In this document: positions 51,481-61,792 of the stretch, piece by piece
Position numbering within the stretch: position 1 is the first letter of the stretch
How the letters are laid out: every line of letters starts with the position of its first letter
Source: UMGS1532 sp045542355
Lineage (GTDB): Bacteria; Bacillota; Clostridia; Oscillospirales; Acutalibacteraceae
Reading direction: 5' to 3'
Assembly: GCA_045542355.1 (NCBI GenBank)
Contig: JAZQKX010000042.1
Location: 26,093-90,092 of the forward strand
Length of the DNA stretch: 64,000 nucleotides
Notes under the pieces: model-generated
What the model saw: only the letters and a program-made list of their open reading frames with translations
Told to the model about the DNA's origin: nothing
Database searches by the model: none
Made by a program: the position numbers and the translations under genes

Positions 51481-54400
51481 TTAAAATAAACTCATCTGGT
51501 TTGTGTCGGGCAGGTCGTTGAGGGCACCGGCGGCGGTCAAGGCTTCAATTACCGATTTCGATACACCAGACTCAACCTGAAACTCCTGCTTAGAGAGGTA
51601 ATCTCCCTTTTGCGCCGCTTCATAAAGCGACCAAGCGGCATTGCCGCCAACACCAGGTAGGGCGCAGAAAGGTAGTCGCATCTTACCATCTTCGGGGAGA
51701 TACTTCGCGGCGTGGGATTTCTTAAGGTCAATGGGAAGAATCTCAATGCCTCTTGCCATAATCTCATTGAAAATAAGCATGTTATTATATACGGCGGTCT
51801 CCTTTGGAGATGCATCTCTGCCCTTGGCTTTGATCTCACGCATATAGTTACGCACAGCTTCCCTACCCTTCATAAGGATGGAAACCTCAACATCTTCCGG
51901 TCTGGCGGTAAAATATGCACAATAGAATTCCAGGGGTCTATGCACCTTATACCAGGCAACACGTAATGCGGCGATAACATAAGCCGCGGCGTGGGCTTTG
52001 GGGAACATATACTGAATTTTACCACAGCTTTCCACATACCACTGAGGAACACCACAATCCAGCATATCATCCACCATTCCTTGCCACTCTTCCTTGGAAA
52101 CCTTACCCTTGGCTATGAGGCCTTTACGCACGGTTTCGGTGATTTTAAAGGCGCGTGACGGATCCATACCTTTATGAATAAGGTAAACCATTATGTTATC
52201 ACGGGTACCGATAACCTCGGAAATGGTACATTGACCCGAATCGATAAGGTCCTTCGCGTTGCCAAGCCAAACGTCGGTACCGTGGGAAAGACCGGAAATC
52301 TGCAGAAGATCGGCAAAGGTTTTAGGCTGACAGTCCATGAGCATTCCTCTAACAAAGTCTGTGCCCATTTCGGGTATACAGAAAGTGCCATTTGGAGAAT
52401 CGATATCTTCAGGAGTTACACCCAGCGCCTCGGTTGAGGTGAAAAGGCTATAAACCGCAGGGTCGCTCATGGTAACATCGCTAACCTTAATTCCCGAATA
52501 TTCTTCAAGATATTTATATGTTGTGGGGATAACGTGACCCAACTCGTCCAATTTAAGAATGGTATCGTGGATTGAATGGAAGTCGAAGTGGGTGGTTATT
52601 ATATCGGTGTTTACATCGTCGGCAGGATGCTGTACGGGACAGAAGTCGTAGATTTCCTTATCATTAGGAACAACAATCATACCTGCAGGATGCTGACCTG
52701 TGGTGGTCTTGATTTTAGATTTTTCTACCAAAGAAGCCAGTCGATTCATTTCGGGACGGCTCAAGGTAATCATTTTCTTTTCGCAATAAGCCTTAACGAA
52801 ACCAAATGCGGTTTTTTCGGCAATAGTGGAAACTGTACCTGCCTTGAAAACGTTCTGGGCGCCAAACATGGTTTTGGTATACTCCTGAACATTATTCTGG
52901 AATTCATTGGAGAAGTTGAGGTCAATATCAGGCACCTTGTCAGCATTAAAGCCAAGGAAGGTGGCGAATGGAATATCATGGCCGTCGCGATTATAGGGGG
53001 TGCCACAAACTACACAATTCTTTTCGGGCAAATCGAAGCCAGAGCCAACCTCACCGTTATTGAATATTTCACTATGCTTACATTTTGGGCAAACATAGTG
53101 AGGTGGCAAGGGATTGACCTCGGAAATACCCGCCATTGTAGCGGCAAAGGAGGAGCCAACCGAGCCTCGGGAGCCAACCAAGTAGCCGTTTTCCTCACTA
53201 TAGGCAACCAGCTTTTGCGCCGCCATATACATTATAGAGAAGCCGTTTTTAATAATTGAGGAAACCTCTTTATCGAGGCGCTCGGCGATGATATCGGGTA
53301 TCTTACCGTTTTCGCCGTAGGTATCCATGGCTCTTTTCCAACAAATATCGTGCAGCTCCTGGTCAGAGCCCTCGATAACAGGAGGATAGTTTCCGTCAGG
53401 AACGGGAATCACATCTCCGTCTATCATTTCTGCGATTTTATTTGGATTGTCTATTACAAACTCTTTAGCTCTGTCGCCAAAATAGCTGAAATCCTCCAGC
53501 ATTTCATCGGTGGTCTTGAGATATAAGGGAGCTTGTAAATCGAAATCCTCATAGCCTTGTCCAGCCATAAGAATCTTACGGATAATTTCATCTTCTTTTT
53601 TTAGGAAGTGTACGTCACCAGTTGCAACAACCGGTATGCCTAATTCGTCACCTAAGGACACAACAGTACGGTTGAATTCCTTAATAACATCATAGCTTAC
53701 CACATGTCGCATACGGTTGGGAATAATCTCCCCCGTCTTCTTATCTTCCTTATCGGGCTTTTGGGATTCACGAATCATGAACTCGTTGTTGCCGAGGGGC
53801 TGAATTTCCAGATAATCGTAGTATTTTGCTATTCTTAAAAGCTCTTCTCTGGGGGCACCGTCAATTATTGCGGAATAAAGCTCTCCTGCTTCACAAGCGG
53901 AGCCCACAATAAGGTCCTCCCGAAGCCCATCAAGTTTGCTTTTAAGTGTTATAGGTCTGCCCTTAAAATCCTCTAAATGAGCGGAAGAAATAAGTTTATA
54001 CAAATTTTTGAGTCCATCTGAATTTTTAACAAGAACTATTTGATGGTAACGAATCTTCGCGATTTCCTTGGCGTTCATTTTGCTTATGTCGTTTCTCTCA
54101 TCGTCCACAAAATAAGCTTCAACACCGTAGATAACCTTGAAATCTCCACCGTTCTTTCTTATGGATTTAACCGCGCCTGCTGCGGCAGGATAGGCTTGTA
54201 CCACACCGTGGTCGGTGATTGCTATTGCCTTATGTCCCCACTTAAAGGCCTGTTCAACGATTTTGTCTCCTCCTGATACCGCATCCTTAGAGGACATATT
54301 GGTATGGCAATGGAGTTCAACACGCTTTAAGCCATCGTGGGTATCCATTTTGGAATACTTCTGCAAATCCGCAAGAGCCTTTACTTCTACAATAAACTCG

Positions 54401-55365
54401 TTTGCATAGTTATCGTAGGTATAGTTACCATTGACAACAACACATACGCCGTTTTTTAACAGAGATAATTCCTCAAAGACCTCGGGTTTTAAGAACATTT
54501 TAGCATTGACGGAATTGGTGTAGTCACTGAAACTGAATTTAACAATCTTCATAGGTCCGCGTTTGGTCTTAACCTCGCGGCTTTCCAATGCGAAAACCTC
54601 TCCCCAACCAACAAAATCCACAGTTGCGTGGATATCCTCTGGGGGAAGAATATCTATAAGAGGTCTTACATTAGTATTGATTTTATTTCCGTAGAACAAA
54701 CGGGCTGTATCGAGATAAACAGGAAGTCCGTCCTTTGGCGGGGTCAAGCCGTCGTGCTTTATCATTTCGGGAATGACCTTTTTAGGAGCCGATTTAGATG
54801 CTACCTTGCTCTCCTTTGAAGCCTCAACTGGAGGAATTTCGGGTGGCGGCGGAGCTTCGGGCTCGGGGTAATCTATTTGTAATAATTCGGTCTGTTCCAA
54901 TACACCTGAAAATTCAACCGAGAGTTCACGATCGAACAAACGCCTTACATGAGCAGAAAAGCGTTTGCAGAAATCCAATGTGTTAAGGGTTTCCGCACCG
55001 CCATGAACCAGCTCTATAGTGAGAATATTATCTTTTAAAGAATATTTAGCGCCATCAAGAAAGCCGTTGAACTGACAGGACTCAATCCTAAGCATTTCCG
55101 CAATATCACTACAAGCAGAAGGGCAGAATTTATCACTTGGGAAATGAGTGGTAAACTCCACATTAGTTAGCATAAGCTGGGCCTTAATGCGTCTGGCGGC
55201 CTCGTCAATTATTGCCTTTTTGACATATTTAGAAAACTCTATTTTAACCGTGAGAGTTCTGGTGTCACTGTCAAGATTACATTCCACCACTTCACCACAG
55301 CTAAGGTATTCCTTTAAATCATCTATGTATCCGCCGAACAAATCGGCAAAACCCACTTTACTCAT
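51481..55365 (-). CDS. polC: DNA polymerase III PolC, apparently without the exonuclease insert
   Basis: The 1294-residue Gram-positive replicase. Domains: N-terminal domain (1-150), Pro-rich linker (165-200), OB fold (about 240-335), PHP (from about 347), then the polymerase core with GSRGSVGSSFAA and PDIDLNFS. In typical PolC a DEDDh proofreading exonuclease of about 180 residues interrupts the PHP domain. Here YGVEAYFVDD (413-422) runs within about 20 residues into YHQIVLVKN, so the insert is missing. PHP metal residues (HCH, TDHG, GVE, YH, SACE, GDVH) are kept. It ends the pyrH-polC operon. Confidence 0.96.
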   Translation of the reverse strand: MSKVGFADLFGGYIDDLKEYLSCGEVVECNLDSDTRTLTVKIEFSKYVKKAIIDEAARRIKAQLMLTNVEFTTHFPSDKFCPSACSDIAEMLRIESCQFNGFLDGAKYSLKDNILTIELVHGGAETLNTLDFCKRFSAHVRRLFDRELSVEFSGVLEQTELLQIDYPEPEAPPPPEIPPVEASKESKVASKSAPKKVIPEMIKHDGLTPPKDGLPVYLDTARLFYGNKINTNVRPLIDILPPEDIHATVDFVGWGEVFALESREVKTKRGPMKIVKFSFSDYTNSVNAKMFLKPEVFEELSLLKNGVCVVVNGNYTYDNYANEFIVEVKALADLQKYSKMDTHDGLKRVELHCHTNMSSKDAVSGGDKIVEQAFKWGHKAIAITDHGVVQAYPAAAGAVKSIRKNGGDFKVIYGVEAYFVDDERNDISKMNAKEIAKIRYHQIVLVKNSDGLKNLYKLISSAHLEDFKGRPITLKSKLDGLREDLIVGSACEAGELYSAIIDGAPREELLRIAKYYDYLEIQPLGNNEFMIRESQKPDKEDKKTGEIIPNRMRHVVSYDVIKEFNRTVVSLGDELGIPVVATGDVHFLKKEDEIIRKILMAGQGYEDFDLQAPLYLKTTDEMLEDFSYFGDRAKEFVIDNPNKIAEMIDGDVIPVPDGNYPPVIEGSDQELHDICWKRAMDTYGENGKIPDIIAERLDKEVSSIIKNGFSIMYMAAQKLVAYSEENGYLVGSRGSVGSSFAATMAGISEVNPLPPHYVCPKCKHSEIFNNGEVGSGFDLPEKNCVVCGTPYNRDGHDIPFATFLGFNADKVPDIDLNFSNEFQNNVQEYTKTMFGAQNVFKAGTVSTIAEKTAFGFVKAYCEKKMITLSRPEMNRLASLVEKSKIKTTTGQHPAGMIVVPNDKEIYDFCPVQHPADDVNTDIITTHFDFHSIHDTILKLDELGHVIPTTYKYLEEYSGIKVSDVTMSDPAVYSLFTSTEALGVTPEDIDSPNGTFCIPEMGTDFVRGMLMDCQPKTFADLLQISGLSHGTDVWLGNAKDLIDSGQCTISEVIGTRDNIMVYLIHKGMDPSRAFKITETVRKGLIAKGKVSKEEWQGMVDDMLDCGVPQWYVESCGKIQYMFPKAHAAAYVIAALRVAWYKVHRPLEFYCAYFTARPEDVEVSILMKGREAVRNYMREIKAKGRDASPKETAVYNNMLIFNEIMARGIEILPIDLKKSHAAKYLPEDGKMRLPFCALPGVGGNAAWSLYEAAQKGDYLSKQEFQVESGVSKSVIEALTAAGALNDLPDTNQMSLF

Positions 55366-55378
55366 CTATATCTCCCAT

Positions 55379-56428
55379 TTACATCTTTTCGATTTCACTT
55401 ATGAGCTCATCTAATAGTTTTTCTTCTTCAACCTTTTTAAACACTTCGCCCTTTTTGAATATGAGACCGCATCCATCTCCACCAGCAATTCCTATATCCG
55501 CTTCACGTGCCTCACCGGGTCCGTTTACAACACAACCCATAATAGCAACCGTGATGTCTTTATCCGTCCCTGAAAGGCGTTCCTCTGCCTTTTGCGCCAA
55601 GTCTATTAGGTTAATCTTAGTCCTACCACAAGTGGGACAGGACACAAATTTTATACCACCTTGTCTGAGACCTGTTGCCTTTAGAATATCAATACCAGCT
55701 TTGACCTCCTCTATTGGTGAGTCGGTAAGGGAAACCCTTATTGTATCACCGATTCCGTTAAGCAACAGTCCGCCGATACCCGCGCTGGATTTGATTATAC
55801 CCATAGCCTTTGTACCAGCTTCGGTAACCCCAAGATGCAAGGGAAAATCGCAATTTTCCGCAGCAAATTTATAGGCTTCATACATACGGACTGTGTCAGA
55901 AGCTTTAAGGGACAGCACAATATCATTAAAATCAAACTTTTCCAGAAGTTTGATATGATACATTCCGCTCTTGAAAAGTGCCTCGGCAGTGGGGCCGCCG
56001 TATTGCTCCAGAATGTGCTTTTCCACCGAGCCTGAATTAACACCGACACGAATGGGAACACCAGCGGTTTTACAGGCAAGTGCCACGGCCTTTACTCTGC
56101 TTTCATCACCGATATTGCCAGGATTAATACGAACCTTATCAACACCCGCGCTGACGCTTTCCAGAGCAAGTTTATAATCAAAATGAATGTCAGCCACAAC
56201 TGGTACGCTCACGTTCTGCTTTAAGGCATAGATAAGCTTAACTGCCTCCATATCGGGAACGGCGGCACGGATTATATCACAGCCAACAGCCTCCAAGGCT
56301 TTTGCCTGAGCAATACTAGCCTCGATATCATGAGCAGGAATATTCAACATAGACTGCACCGAAATGGGAGAATTACCACCCATTTTAATACTACCCACAT
56401 TTACAGTTCGTGATACGCGCCTATTCAA
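55379..56428 (-). CDS. ispG: 4-hydroxy-3-methylbut-2-en-1-yl diphosphate synthase
   Basis: A 349-residue 4Fe-4S enzyme of the MEP isoprenoid pathway. VQSMLNIPAHDIEA start, VADIHFDYKLAL, RINPGNIG, the cluster Cys in SCPTCGRT and GCVVNGPGEA. It uses a TTG start (56428) nine bases after GGAG. Encoded between rseP and polC as usual in Firmicutes. Confidence 0.97.
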   Translation of the reverse strand: MNRRVSRTVNVGSIKMGGNSPISVQSMLNIPAHDIEASIAQAKALEAVGCDIIRAAVPDMEAVKLIYALKQNVSVPVVADIHFDYKLALESVSAGVDKVRINPGNIGDESRVKAVALACKTAGVPIRVGVNSGSVEKHILEQYGGPTAEALFKSGMYHIKLLEKFDFNDIVLSLKASDTVRMYEAYKFAAENCDFPLHLGVTEAGTKAMGIIKSSAGIGGLLLNGIGDTIRVSLTDSPIEEVKAGIDILKATGLRQGGIKFVSCPTCGRTKINLIDLAQKAEERLSGTDKDITVAIMGCVVNGPGEAREADIGIAGGDGCGLIFKKGEVFKKVEEEKLLDELISEIEKM

Positions 56429-56450
56429 AGCTTTTCACTCCAATTCAAGT

Positions 56451-57497
56451 TTAAAATAGTCCTATTATATCTTTAAACACTATAAACACAAGAAATAGCA
56501 TAAGCACAACAAAGCCTACGCCATGCACCACAGATTCATATTTCTGTGGGACAGGTTTTCTTGCAATCATTTCAAAAAGTATAAACACCAGTCTGCCACC
56601 ATCAAGAGCAGGAATTGGCAAGAGATTGAACACACCGAGGTTAACGGTGATTAGACAAAGCATAGGAAGGAGTGTGTCCAAACCTATTTTTGCCGCTTGG
56701 CCTATTGCGCCCACTACTCCAACGGGGCCTGACACCTGATTGATGTTGTATCTTCCGCCGATAAGGTCTACCAATGTAAACCAAACCGTTCTTCCGTAGG
56801 ACACGGTATATCTTACTGACTGTCCTAAAAACGTTCCAAAATCGTTTTCTTTATACTGAAAATTAAAATCTCTGTTGAGATAATTGATACCCTCATATAC
56901 CTCAGTCTTAAACTCAACTTCACGAAGCAGTAGCTTTTCACCGTCTCTGCGGACAAGCAGGTCTACTTTACCATCCTCTACAGCCGAAAATGCATAGTTA
57001 ATTTCAACAACTGTCAGGCAATTTCTTCCATCAACCTCAAGAATTGTATCTCCAACCCTAAGACCTGAGGCTTCGCTTGTGGCTTCCGCGCCAAAACTTG
57101 CCACGGTATTTGTGGCAATAGCACCTGCGGGTGCAAAATAAGACATCATAAGTGCCAGACCGAAAAGTATATTAAAGACAGCACCTGCAATGACTATCAA
57201 AAATCTGCGCCAAGGCTTTTTATTACAAAAGGCTTTGGGGTCCTCACTGCCCTCGTCCTCACCCTCCATGGCGCAATAGCCACCAAAGGGTATGAGCCTT
57301 ACAGCATATTTGGTTTCCTTGCCCTGCCATTTAAAGAGGGTCGGACCGAAGCCGATGGCAAACTCATTAACGCGGACTCCCATTAATTTTGCCACAATAA
57401 AATGACCAAATTCGTGCACTACAATCATGAGCAAAAACAAAAGTATTGCCACAAGATACGGCCACACACTACCCCATAATGCTGAAATGCTTTCCAA
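56451..57497 (-). CDS. rseP: Site-2 membrane metalloprotease RseP
   Basis: A 348-residue M50 protease with HEFGH zinc motif in the first membrane span, a PDZ domain (about 130-200), the second zinc motif in NLLPIPALDGGR and four spans in total. TTG at 57497 (AAAGGAG eight bases upstream) is favoured over the TTG at 57515, which precedes that site. It cleaves anti-sigma factors or signal-peptide remnants. Confidence 0.94.
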   Translation of the reverse strand: MESISALWGSVWPYLVAILLFLLMIVVHEFGHFIVAKLMGVRVNEFAIGFGPTLFKWQGKETKYAVRLIPFGGYCAMEGEDEGSEDPKAFCNKKPWRRFLIVIAGAVFNILFGLALMMSYFAPAGAIATNTVASFGAEATSEASGLRVGDTILEVDGRNCLTVVEINYAFSAVEDGKVDLLVRRDGEKLLLREVEFKTEVYEGINYLNRDFNFQYKENDFGTFLGQSVRYTVSYGRTVWFTLVDLIGGRYNINQVSGPVGVVGAIGQAAKIGLDTLLPMLCLITVNLGVFNLLPIPALDGGRLVFILFEMIARKPVPQKYESVVHGVGFVVLMLFLVFIVFKDIIGLF

Positions 57498-57517
57498 AGC
57501 ATAAGCTCCTTTCAAAA

Positions 57518-58657
57518 TTATGAATTACTTAAGACATACTTACGAGCGGCTCTGTCTGCCTCGAATACATCCTCAATACTATAGTTAAGATTTTGCTTTT
57601 GATTCTCCGTTGCTCCAAAAACCAACTCACCGATTTGGAGGAAGCTGATTTTATTCTGCAGAAACAAAGCTACTGCCTGTTCGTTGGCACCGTTTGCCGC
57701 GGCGGGTTTAAGTCCGCCCGAAGCCGCCGCCTTTATACATGCGGAAAGACACTTAAAGGTTTCAAAATCGGGTTTGTGGAATGTAAGCTCACAAACATCC
57801 GTAAGGCTGAGAGAGTGTCCGGGACAAGGAAGTCTCTCAGGATAAGAGAGAGCATACTGTATTGGCAGACGCATATCTGGCGCACCAAGTTGGGCAATAA
57901 CCGCTCCGTCGCGAAGCTCGACCGCCGAATGGATAATGCTTTGACGGTGGATAAGAATTTCGATATCCTTGGCTTCTACCTCGAATAAATGCATAGCCTC
58001 AATTACCTCTAAGCCTTTGTTCATCATAGTAGCGGAGTCAATGGTAATTTTTGCGCCCATATCCCAGTTGGGATGATTAAGCGCCATTTTTGGGGTGACT
58101 GATTTTAACTCATCGATAGTTTTAGAGAAGAATGGACCGCCCGAAGCTGTGAGAAGAATCTTGGACAACGAGCCATTGGGTACGCCCTGCAGACACTGAA
58201 ATATCGCTGAATGCTCACTGTCAACAGGAAGAATACGGACTCCCTTTTCTTTGGCTGCTTTCATTACGATATCTCCCGCCGCAACCAAGGTCTCCTTGTT
58301 ACTTAAGGCAATCTCGTTTCCTGCATTTATCGCCGAAAGAGTGGGTTTCAAACCAGCAATTCCCACAATAGCGTTAAGGAGGGTATCACATTTATAGGAA
58401 GCCAATTCCTGGACTCCCGATTCCCCGCTGAGCACCTTTATATCTGTATCGGCAAGAAGAATTTTAAGCTCTGCCGCCGCGGATTCACTTGATACCGCCA
58501 CAGTCTCGGGAGAGAATTCCCTCGCCTGTTTTTCCAAAAGCTTTATATTTCTACCTGCCGCAAGTCCTTTTACTCTATAGCCATGCGCCTTAGCAACATC
58601 GAGAGCCTGAGTACCAATAGAACCTGTTGAGCCTAATATGATGATCGATTTCTCCAT
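57518..58657 (-). CDS. dxr: 1-deoxy-D-xylulose 5-phosphate reductoisomerase
   Basis: A 379-residue MEP-pathway enzyme. GSTGSIGTQALDV (NADPH loop), SNKETLVAAG, PVDSEHSAIFQCL, and the flexible loop SGGPF; all typical. It directly precedes rseP and ispG. Confidence 0.98.
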   Translation of the reverse strand: MEKSIIILGSTGSIGTQALDVAKAHGYRVKGLAAGRNIKLLEKQAREFSPETVAVSSESAAAELKILLADTDIKVLSGESGVQELASYKCDTLLNAIVGIAGLKPTLSAINAGNEIALSNKETLVAAGDIVMKAAKEKGVRILPVDSEHSAIFQCLQGVPNGSLSKILLTASGGPFFSKTIDELKSVTPKMALNHPNWDMGAKITIDSATMMNKGLEVIEAMHLFEVEAKDIEILIHRQSIIHSAVELRDGAVIAQLGAPDMRLPIQYALSYPERLPCPGHSLSLTDVCELTFHKPDFETFKCLSACIKAAASGGLKPAAANGANEQAVALFLQNKISFLQIGELVFGATENQKQNLNYSIEDVFEADRAARKYVLSNS

Positions 58658-58697
58658 AATTATTATTCCTTTATTCTTCCAAAGATACCTAAAAGCA

Positions 58698-58727
58698 TAT
58701 AATCCGAACCGTTAAATTCGGATTATA
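58698..58727 (-). repeat. Intergenic hairpin between cdsA and dxr
   Basis: Perfect 11-bp inverted arms TATAATCCGAA/TTCGGATTATA with an 8-base loop; a weak CTTTTA tail follows. It could be a partial terminator or an RNA-processing site inside the operon. Confidence 0.65.
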
Positions 58728-58733
58728 GTTTAA

Positions 58734-59564
58734 TCACATTAGAAATAATCTTGTTAATAAATAAAACGGTGCTATAAACAATACACTGTCGAAGCGGTCA
58801 AGCACCCCGCCGTGACCAGGCATGATTTTTCCGAAATCCTTGATTCCGCAATCTCTCTTTATGAACGATGTGAAAAGATCACCAATCATTCCAACCACCG
58901 AGAAAACTGCGGCGCTTATGCAAACACGAAGGAAAGAGACCGTAACATCTAATGCAGAACTGTATACATAACCAAGCAATGCTGCGAGTAATACCGCCGT
59001 TACCATACCGCCTAAGCTTCCCTCAATGGTTTTCTTAGGACTGATTTCGGGAGCCAACTTGTGCTTACCTATAAAGGTGCCTGTAAAATAAGCTCCTGTA
59101 TCCGCGCCCCATGCAAATATGAATATCAAAAAGAAGTCCAACAGCTTTGTGCTTCCAATGGTAAAAAGAAAATAAATGCTGAAGAACGCCACGCTTAAAA
59201 CAAAGGGAACTAAGAGCGACGAAAAAAGTCCAGCAGAATTCATTTCCTTATAGAACACAAGGGCAAGAAAAGTGGCGATAAAGAAATAGATGAAATATAG
59301 AATAGCCATCCATATCAAAATGTTTCCAATGCCTATCAGTTCGTCTATTGCAGGAGTAGCGACAAATAATGCGCCGAATACACAGGCGGTAATTATGACA
59401 ACCTTGGATTTTACGAGACCTGTATTATTAAGCATCTCGTAGATTGCAACGGCATTAAGAATAGCCAAAGCTAATGCCAAAACAAAATTAAAATTAAGGC
59501 TTAAGGCTAATATGCATATAAAAACAATTATACCCACTACACCTGAAATAATGCGAGTCTTCAT
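58734..59564 (-). CDS. cdsA: Phosphatidate cytidylyltransferase
   Basis: A 276-residue integral membrane enzyme making CDP-diacylglycerol, with about seven to eight spans and the C-terminal signature around GDLFTSFIKRDCGIKDFG. ATG at 59564 (MKTRIISGVVG) follows AAGGAG; the longer frame overlaps uppS. Confidence 0.95.
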   Translation of the reverse strand: MKTRIISGVVGIIVFICILALSLNFNFVLALALAILNAVAIYEMLNNTGLVKSKVVIITACVFGALFVATPAIDELIGIGNILIWMAILYFIYFFIATFLALVFYKEMNSAGLFSSLLVPFVLSVAFFSIYFLFTIGSTKLLDFFLIFIFAWGADTGAYFTGTFIGKHKLAPEISPKKTIEGSLGGMVTAVLLAALLGYVYSSALDVTVSFLRVCISAAVFSVVGMIGDLFTSFIKRDCGIKDFGKIMPGHGGVLDRFDSVLFIAPFYLLTRLFLM

Positions 59565-59577
59565 TATATAGAACTCC

Positions 59578-60300
59578 TTACACTCCGCCAAATCGACGGT
59601 TTCTGTTTCTGAATTCAGCTATTGCTTTATCTAAATGCTTAGGCTTGAAATCGGGCCATAGAATGTCGGAAAACCAAAATTCAGCGTAGGCCGATTGCCA
59701 GATAAGATAATTAGAAAGCCTATATTCACCGCTGGGTCTGATTATAAAATCGGGGTCGGGCTGACCTTTAGTATATAGATAATCAGATATTAATTCCTCG
59801 GTTATTTCATCGGCAGATACATCGTTGGTAATTATTTGTTTCACTGCATTTACAATTTCGTCTCTGCCACCATAGTTTAGAGCAATATTAAGATGCATAC
59901 CCGTGGCATTACGAGAAGCTTCTTCTGCCTCTCGTATAAGCTCTATAATATCATTGTCGAGTTGAGAAATATTGCCAATGAATTTAACCTTGATATTCTC
60001 ATCTTTGAAATTCTTTGCATCGCGAAGATAATCCCGCAATATGCCCATGATATTGCCGACTTCCTCAGGGGGCCGCTTCCAGTTTTCAGTGGAAAACGCA
60101 TAGACCGTCATGTATTCGAGACCAATTTTATTGCCATATCGTGCGATGGTCTTAAAGGTGGCGGCACCAGCGGCATGACCTGCTGTGCGAAGCATACCTC
60201 TTTTCTTAGCCCATCTGCCGTTTCCATCCATTATTATAGCGATATGCCGGGGCATTGGCCCCGGCTCAAGTTTTCCAGTTTTGTTTTTAAAAAGTGCCAC
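59578..60300 (-). CDS. uppS: Undecaprenyl diphosphate synthase
   Basis: A 240-residue cis-prenyltransferase making the C55 lipid carrier. IIMDGNGRWAKKRG (catalytic Asp), YAFSTENWKRP, and the C-terminal RPSGEYRLSNYLIWQSAYAE (family signature, here in part). It starts at GTG (60300), ten bases after AAAGGA. Confidence 0.97.
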   Translation of the reverse strand: MALFKNKTGKLEPGPMPRHIAIIMDGNGRWAKKRGMLRTAGHAAGAATFKTIARYGNKIGLEYMTVYAFSTENWKRPPEEVGNIMGILRDYLRDAKNFKDENIKVKFIGNISQLDNDIIELIREAEEASRNATGMHLNIALNYGGRDEIVNAVKQIITNDVSADEITEELISDYLYTKGQPDPDFIIRPSGEYRLSNYLIWQSAYAEFWFSDILWPDFKPKHLDKAIAEFRNRNRRFGGV

Positions 60301-60343
60301 AGCATTAACATCCTTTCATAAAGGAAAATTAAGAAAGCAAAGC

Positions 60344-60898
60344 TTAGATAGCCATAATCTCCTGCTCTTTAGCGGCGGTCATGGTGTCAATTTCTGCAAC
60401 AAACTTATCCGTGGACTTCTGAATTTTCTTCTCGGCATCTGCCTGTTCGTCTTCGGTAATTTCATTGTTCTTTTTGAGGGCCTTGATTCCGTCGATACCG
60501 TCGCGGCGACAGTTTCTTACCGCAATCTTGGCTCCCTCAGCCATTTTCTTAACTTCTTTTGCCAGTTCGCGACGACGTTCTTCGGTTAAAGGTGGGAAGT
60601 TAAGACGGATAACACTACCGTCATTCTGGGGGTTAATACCTAAGTCAGACATCTGGATAGCCTTTTCAATCTCTTTCAAAGTGGCTTTATCCCAGGGCTG
60701 AATCTGGAGAGTTCTGGGGTCAGGAGTGGATACAGCTGCCATCTGATTTATGGGGGTGGGAGTGCCATAGTATTCAACCTGAATTTTATCCAAAACAGCA
60801 GCGTTGGCTCTACCTGCTCTGATGGTCTTAAAGTTTCTGTCGAGAGCGTCAATACACTTATTCATACGCTCTTCCATTTTGGTGATAACTGCTTTCAT
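60344..60898 (-). CDS. frr: Ribosome recycling factor
   Basis: A 184-residue factor that splits post-termination ribosomes with EF-G. LDRNFKTIRAGRANAAVLD, PFD-like PWDKATL and GSVIRLNFPPLTEERR are conserved. GGAGG precedes the ATG. Confidence 0.98.
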   Translation of the reverse strand: MKAVITKMEERMNKCIDALDRNFKTIRAGRANAAVLDKIQVEYYGTPTPINQMAAVSTPDPRTLQIQPWDKATLKEIEKAIQMSDLGINPQNDGSVIRLNFPPLTEERRRELAKEVKKMAEGAKIAVRNCRRDGIDGIKALKKNNEITEDEQADAEKKIQKSTDKFVAEIDTMTAAKEQEIMAI

Positions 60899-60920
60899 TC
60901 TTAGTTCCTCCGTGTAATAA

Positions 60921-61625
60921 TTATTTTACAATAGTTCCTGATTTGTCACCCGTAACCGCTCTGACGATATTGTCGGGATCGTTAAGATTGAATACCAATA
61001 TAGGTAATTCATTATCCATGCAAAGAGAGGCGGCGGTGCTATCCATAACGTGGAGTCCCTTGTTAAGCACGTCCATAAAGGAAATGGTATCAAATTTATG
61101 CGCATCGGGATTGAGCTTGGGGTCGCTGTCGTAAACTCCGTCTACATTGGTTGCCTTGAAGATTATATCTGCGTCAATTTCAACTGCGCGAAGGGCTGCG
61201 CCTGTATCGGTGGAAAAGAAGGGATTACCTGTTCCGCAACCGAAGATTACTACTCTGCCCTTTTCAAGATGGCGAACAGCCTTAGAACGAATATAGGGCT
61301 CGGCTATCTGTCTCATTTCGATAGCTGTCTGGACTCTTACTGTGACACCAAGCTGTTCCAAGCCGTCGGCAAGACCGAGGCAGTTGATAGTGGTTGCCAA
61401 CATGCCCATGTGGTCAGCACGAGTGCGATCCATGTCACCACTGCTTCTGCCTCTCCAGAAGTTACCGCCACCAACAACAATGGCGACCTGAACTCCCATA
61501 TCTACAACCTTTTTAATGCTTTTAGAGATGGTCATAACGGTGTCAAAATCAATGCCGGACTTCTTGTCTCCTGCAAGTACCTCACCGCTTAATTTTAATA
61601 ATATTCTTTTGTAAACAGGTTTCAT
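60921..61625 (-). CDS. pyrH: UMP kinase
   Basis: A 234-residue bacterial UMP kinase. RILLKLSGEVLAG, VVGGGNFWRG, GTGNPFFSTD and ATNVDGVYDSDP are family motifs. First gene of the pyrH-frr-uppS-cdsA-dxr-rseP-ispG-polC operon; rpsB and tsf, often upstream, are not here. TTGACA and TAGAAT lie upstream. Confidence 0.98.
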   Translation of the reverse strand: MKPVYKRILLKLSGEVLAGDKKSGIDFDTVMTISKSIKKVVDMGVQVAIVVGGGNFWRGRSSGDMDRTRADHMGMLATTINCLGLADGLEQLGVTVRVQTAIEMRQIAEPYIRSKAVRHLEKGRVVIFGCGTGNPFFSTDTGAALRAVEIDADIIFKATNVDGVYDSDPKLNPDAHKFDTISFMDVLNKGLHVMDSTAASLCMDNELPILVFNLNDPDNIVRAVTGDKSGTIVK

Positions 61626-61652
61626 GCATATACCCCCAATTTATTTAATTTT

Positions 61653-61681
61653 ATTCTACATTATTATTCATGATATGTCAA
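61653..61681 (-). promoter_or_regulatory. Sigma-A promoter of the pyrH operon
   Basis: TTGACA (61681-61676), 17 bp, TAGAAT (61658-61653). It explains expression of pyrH away from rpsB-tsf. Confidence 0.78.
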
Positions 61682-61792
61682 TGTAAAATAACTAAAATTC
61701 TTCTATCTATAACAATAAAATTAATCTAAGATATTATGTTTATCAAGCTGTAAAACACAGAAATCGAAACAGTGACAAACCTTAATAATCGA

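Noticed and set aside
52576..53259. A 227-codon plus-strand frame inside polC
   Set aside because: Antisense shadow of the polymerase core; no start signal and low-complexity translation.
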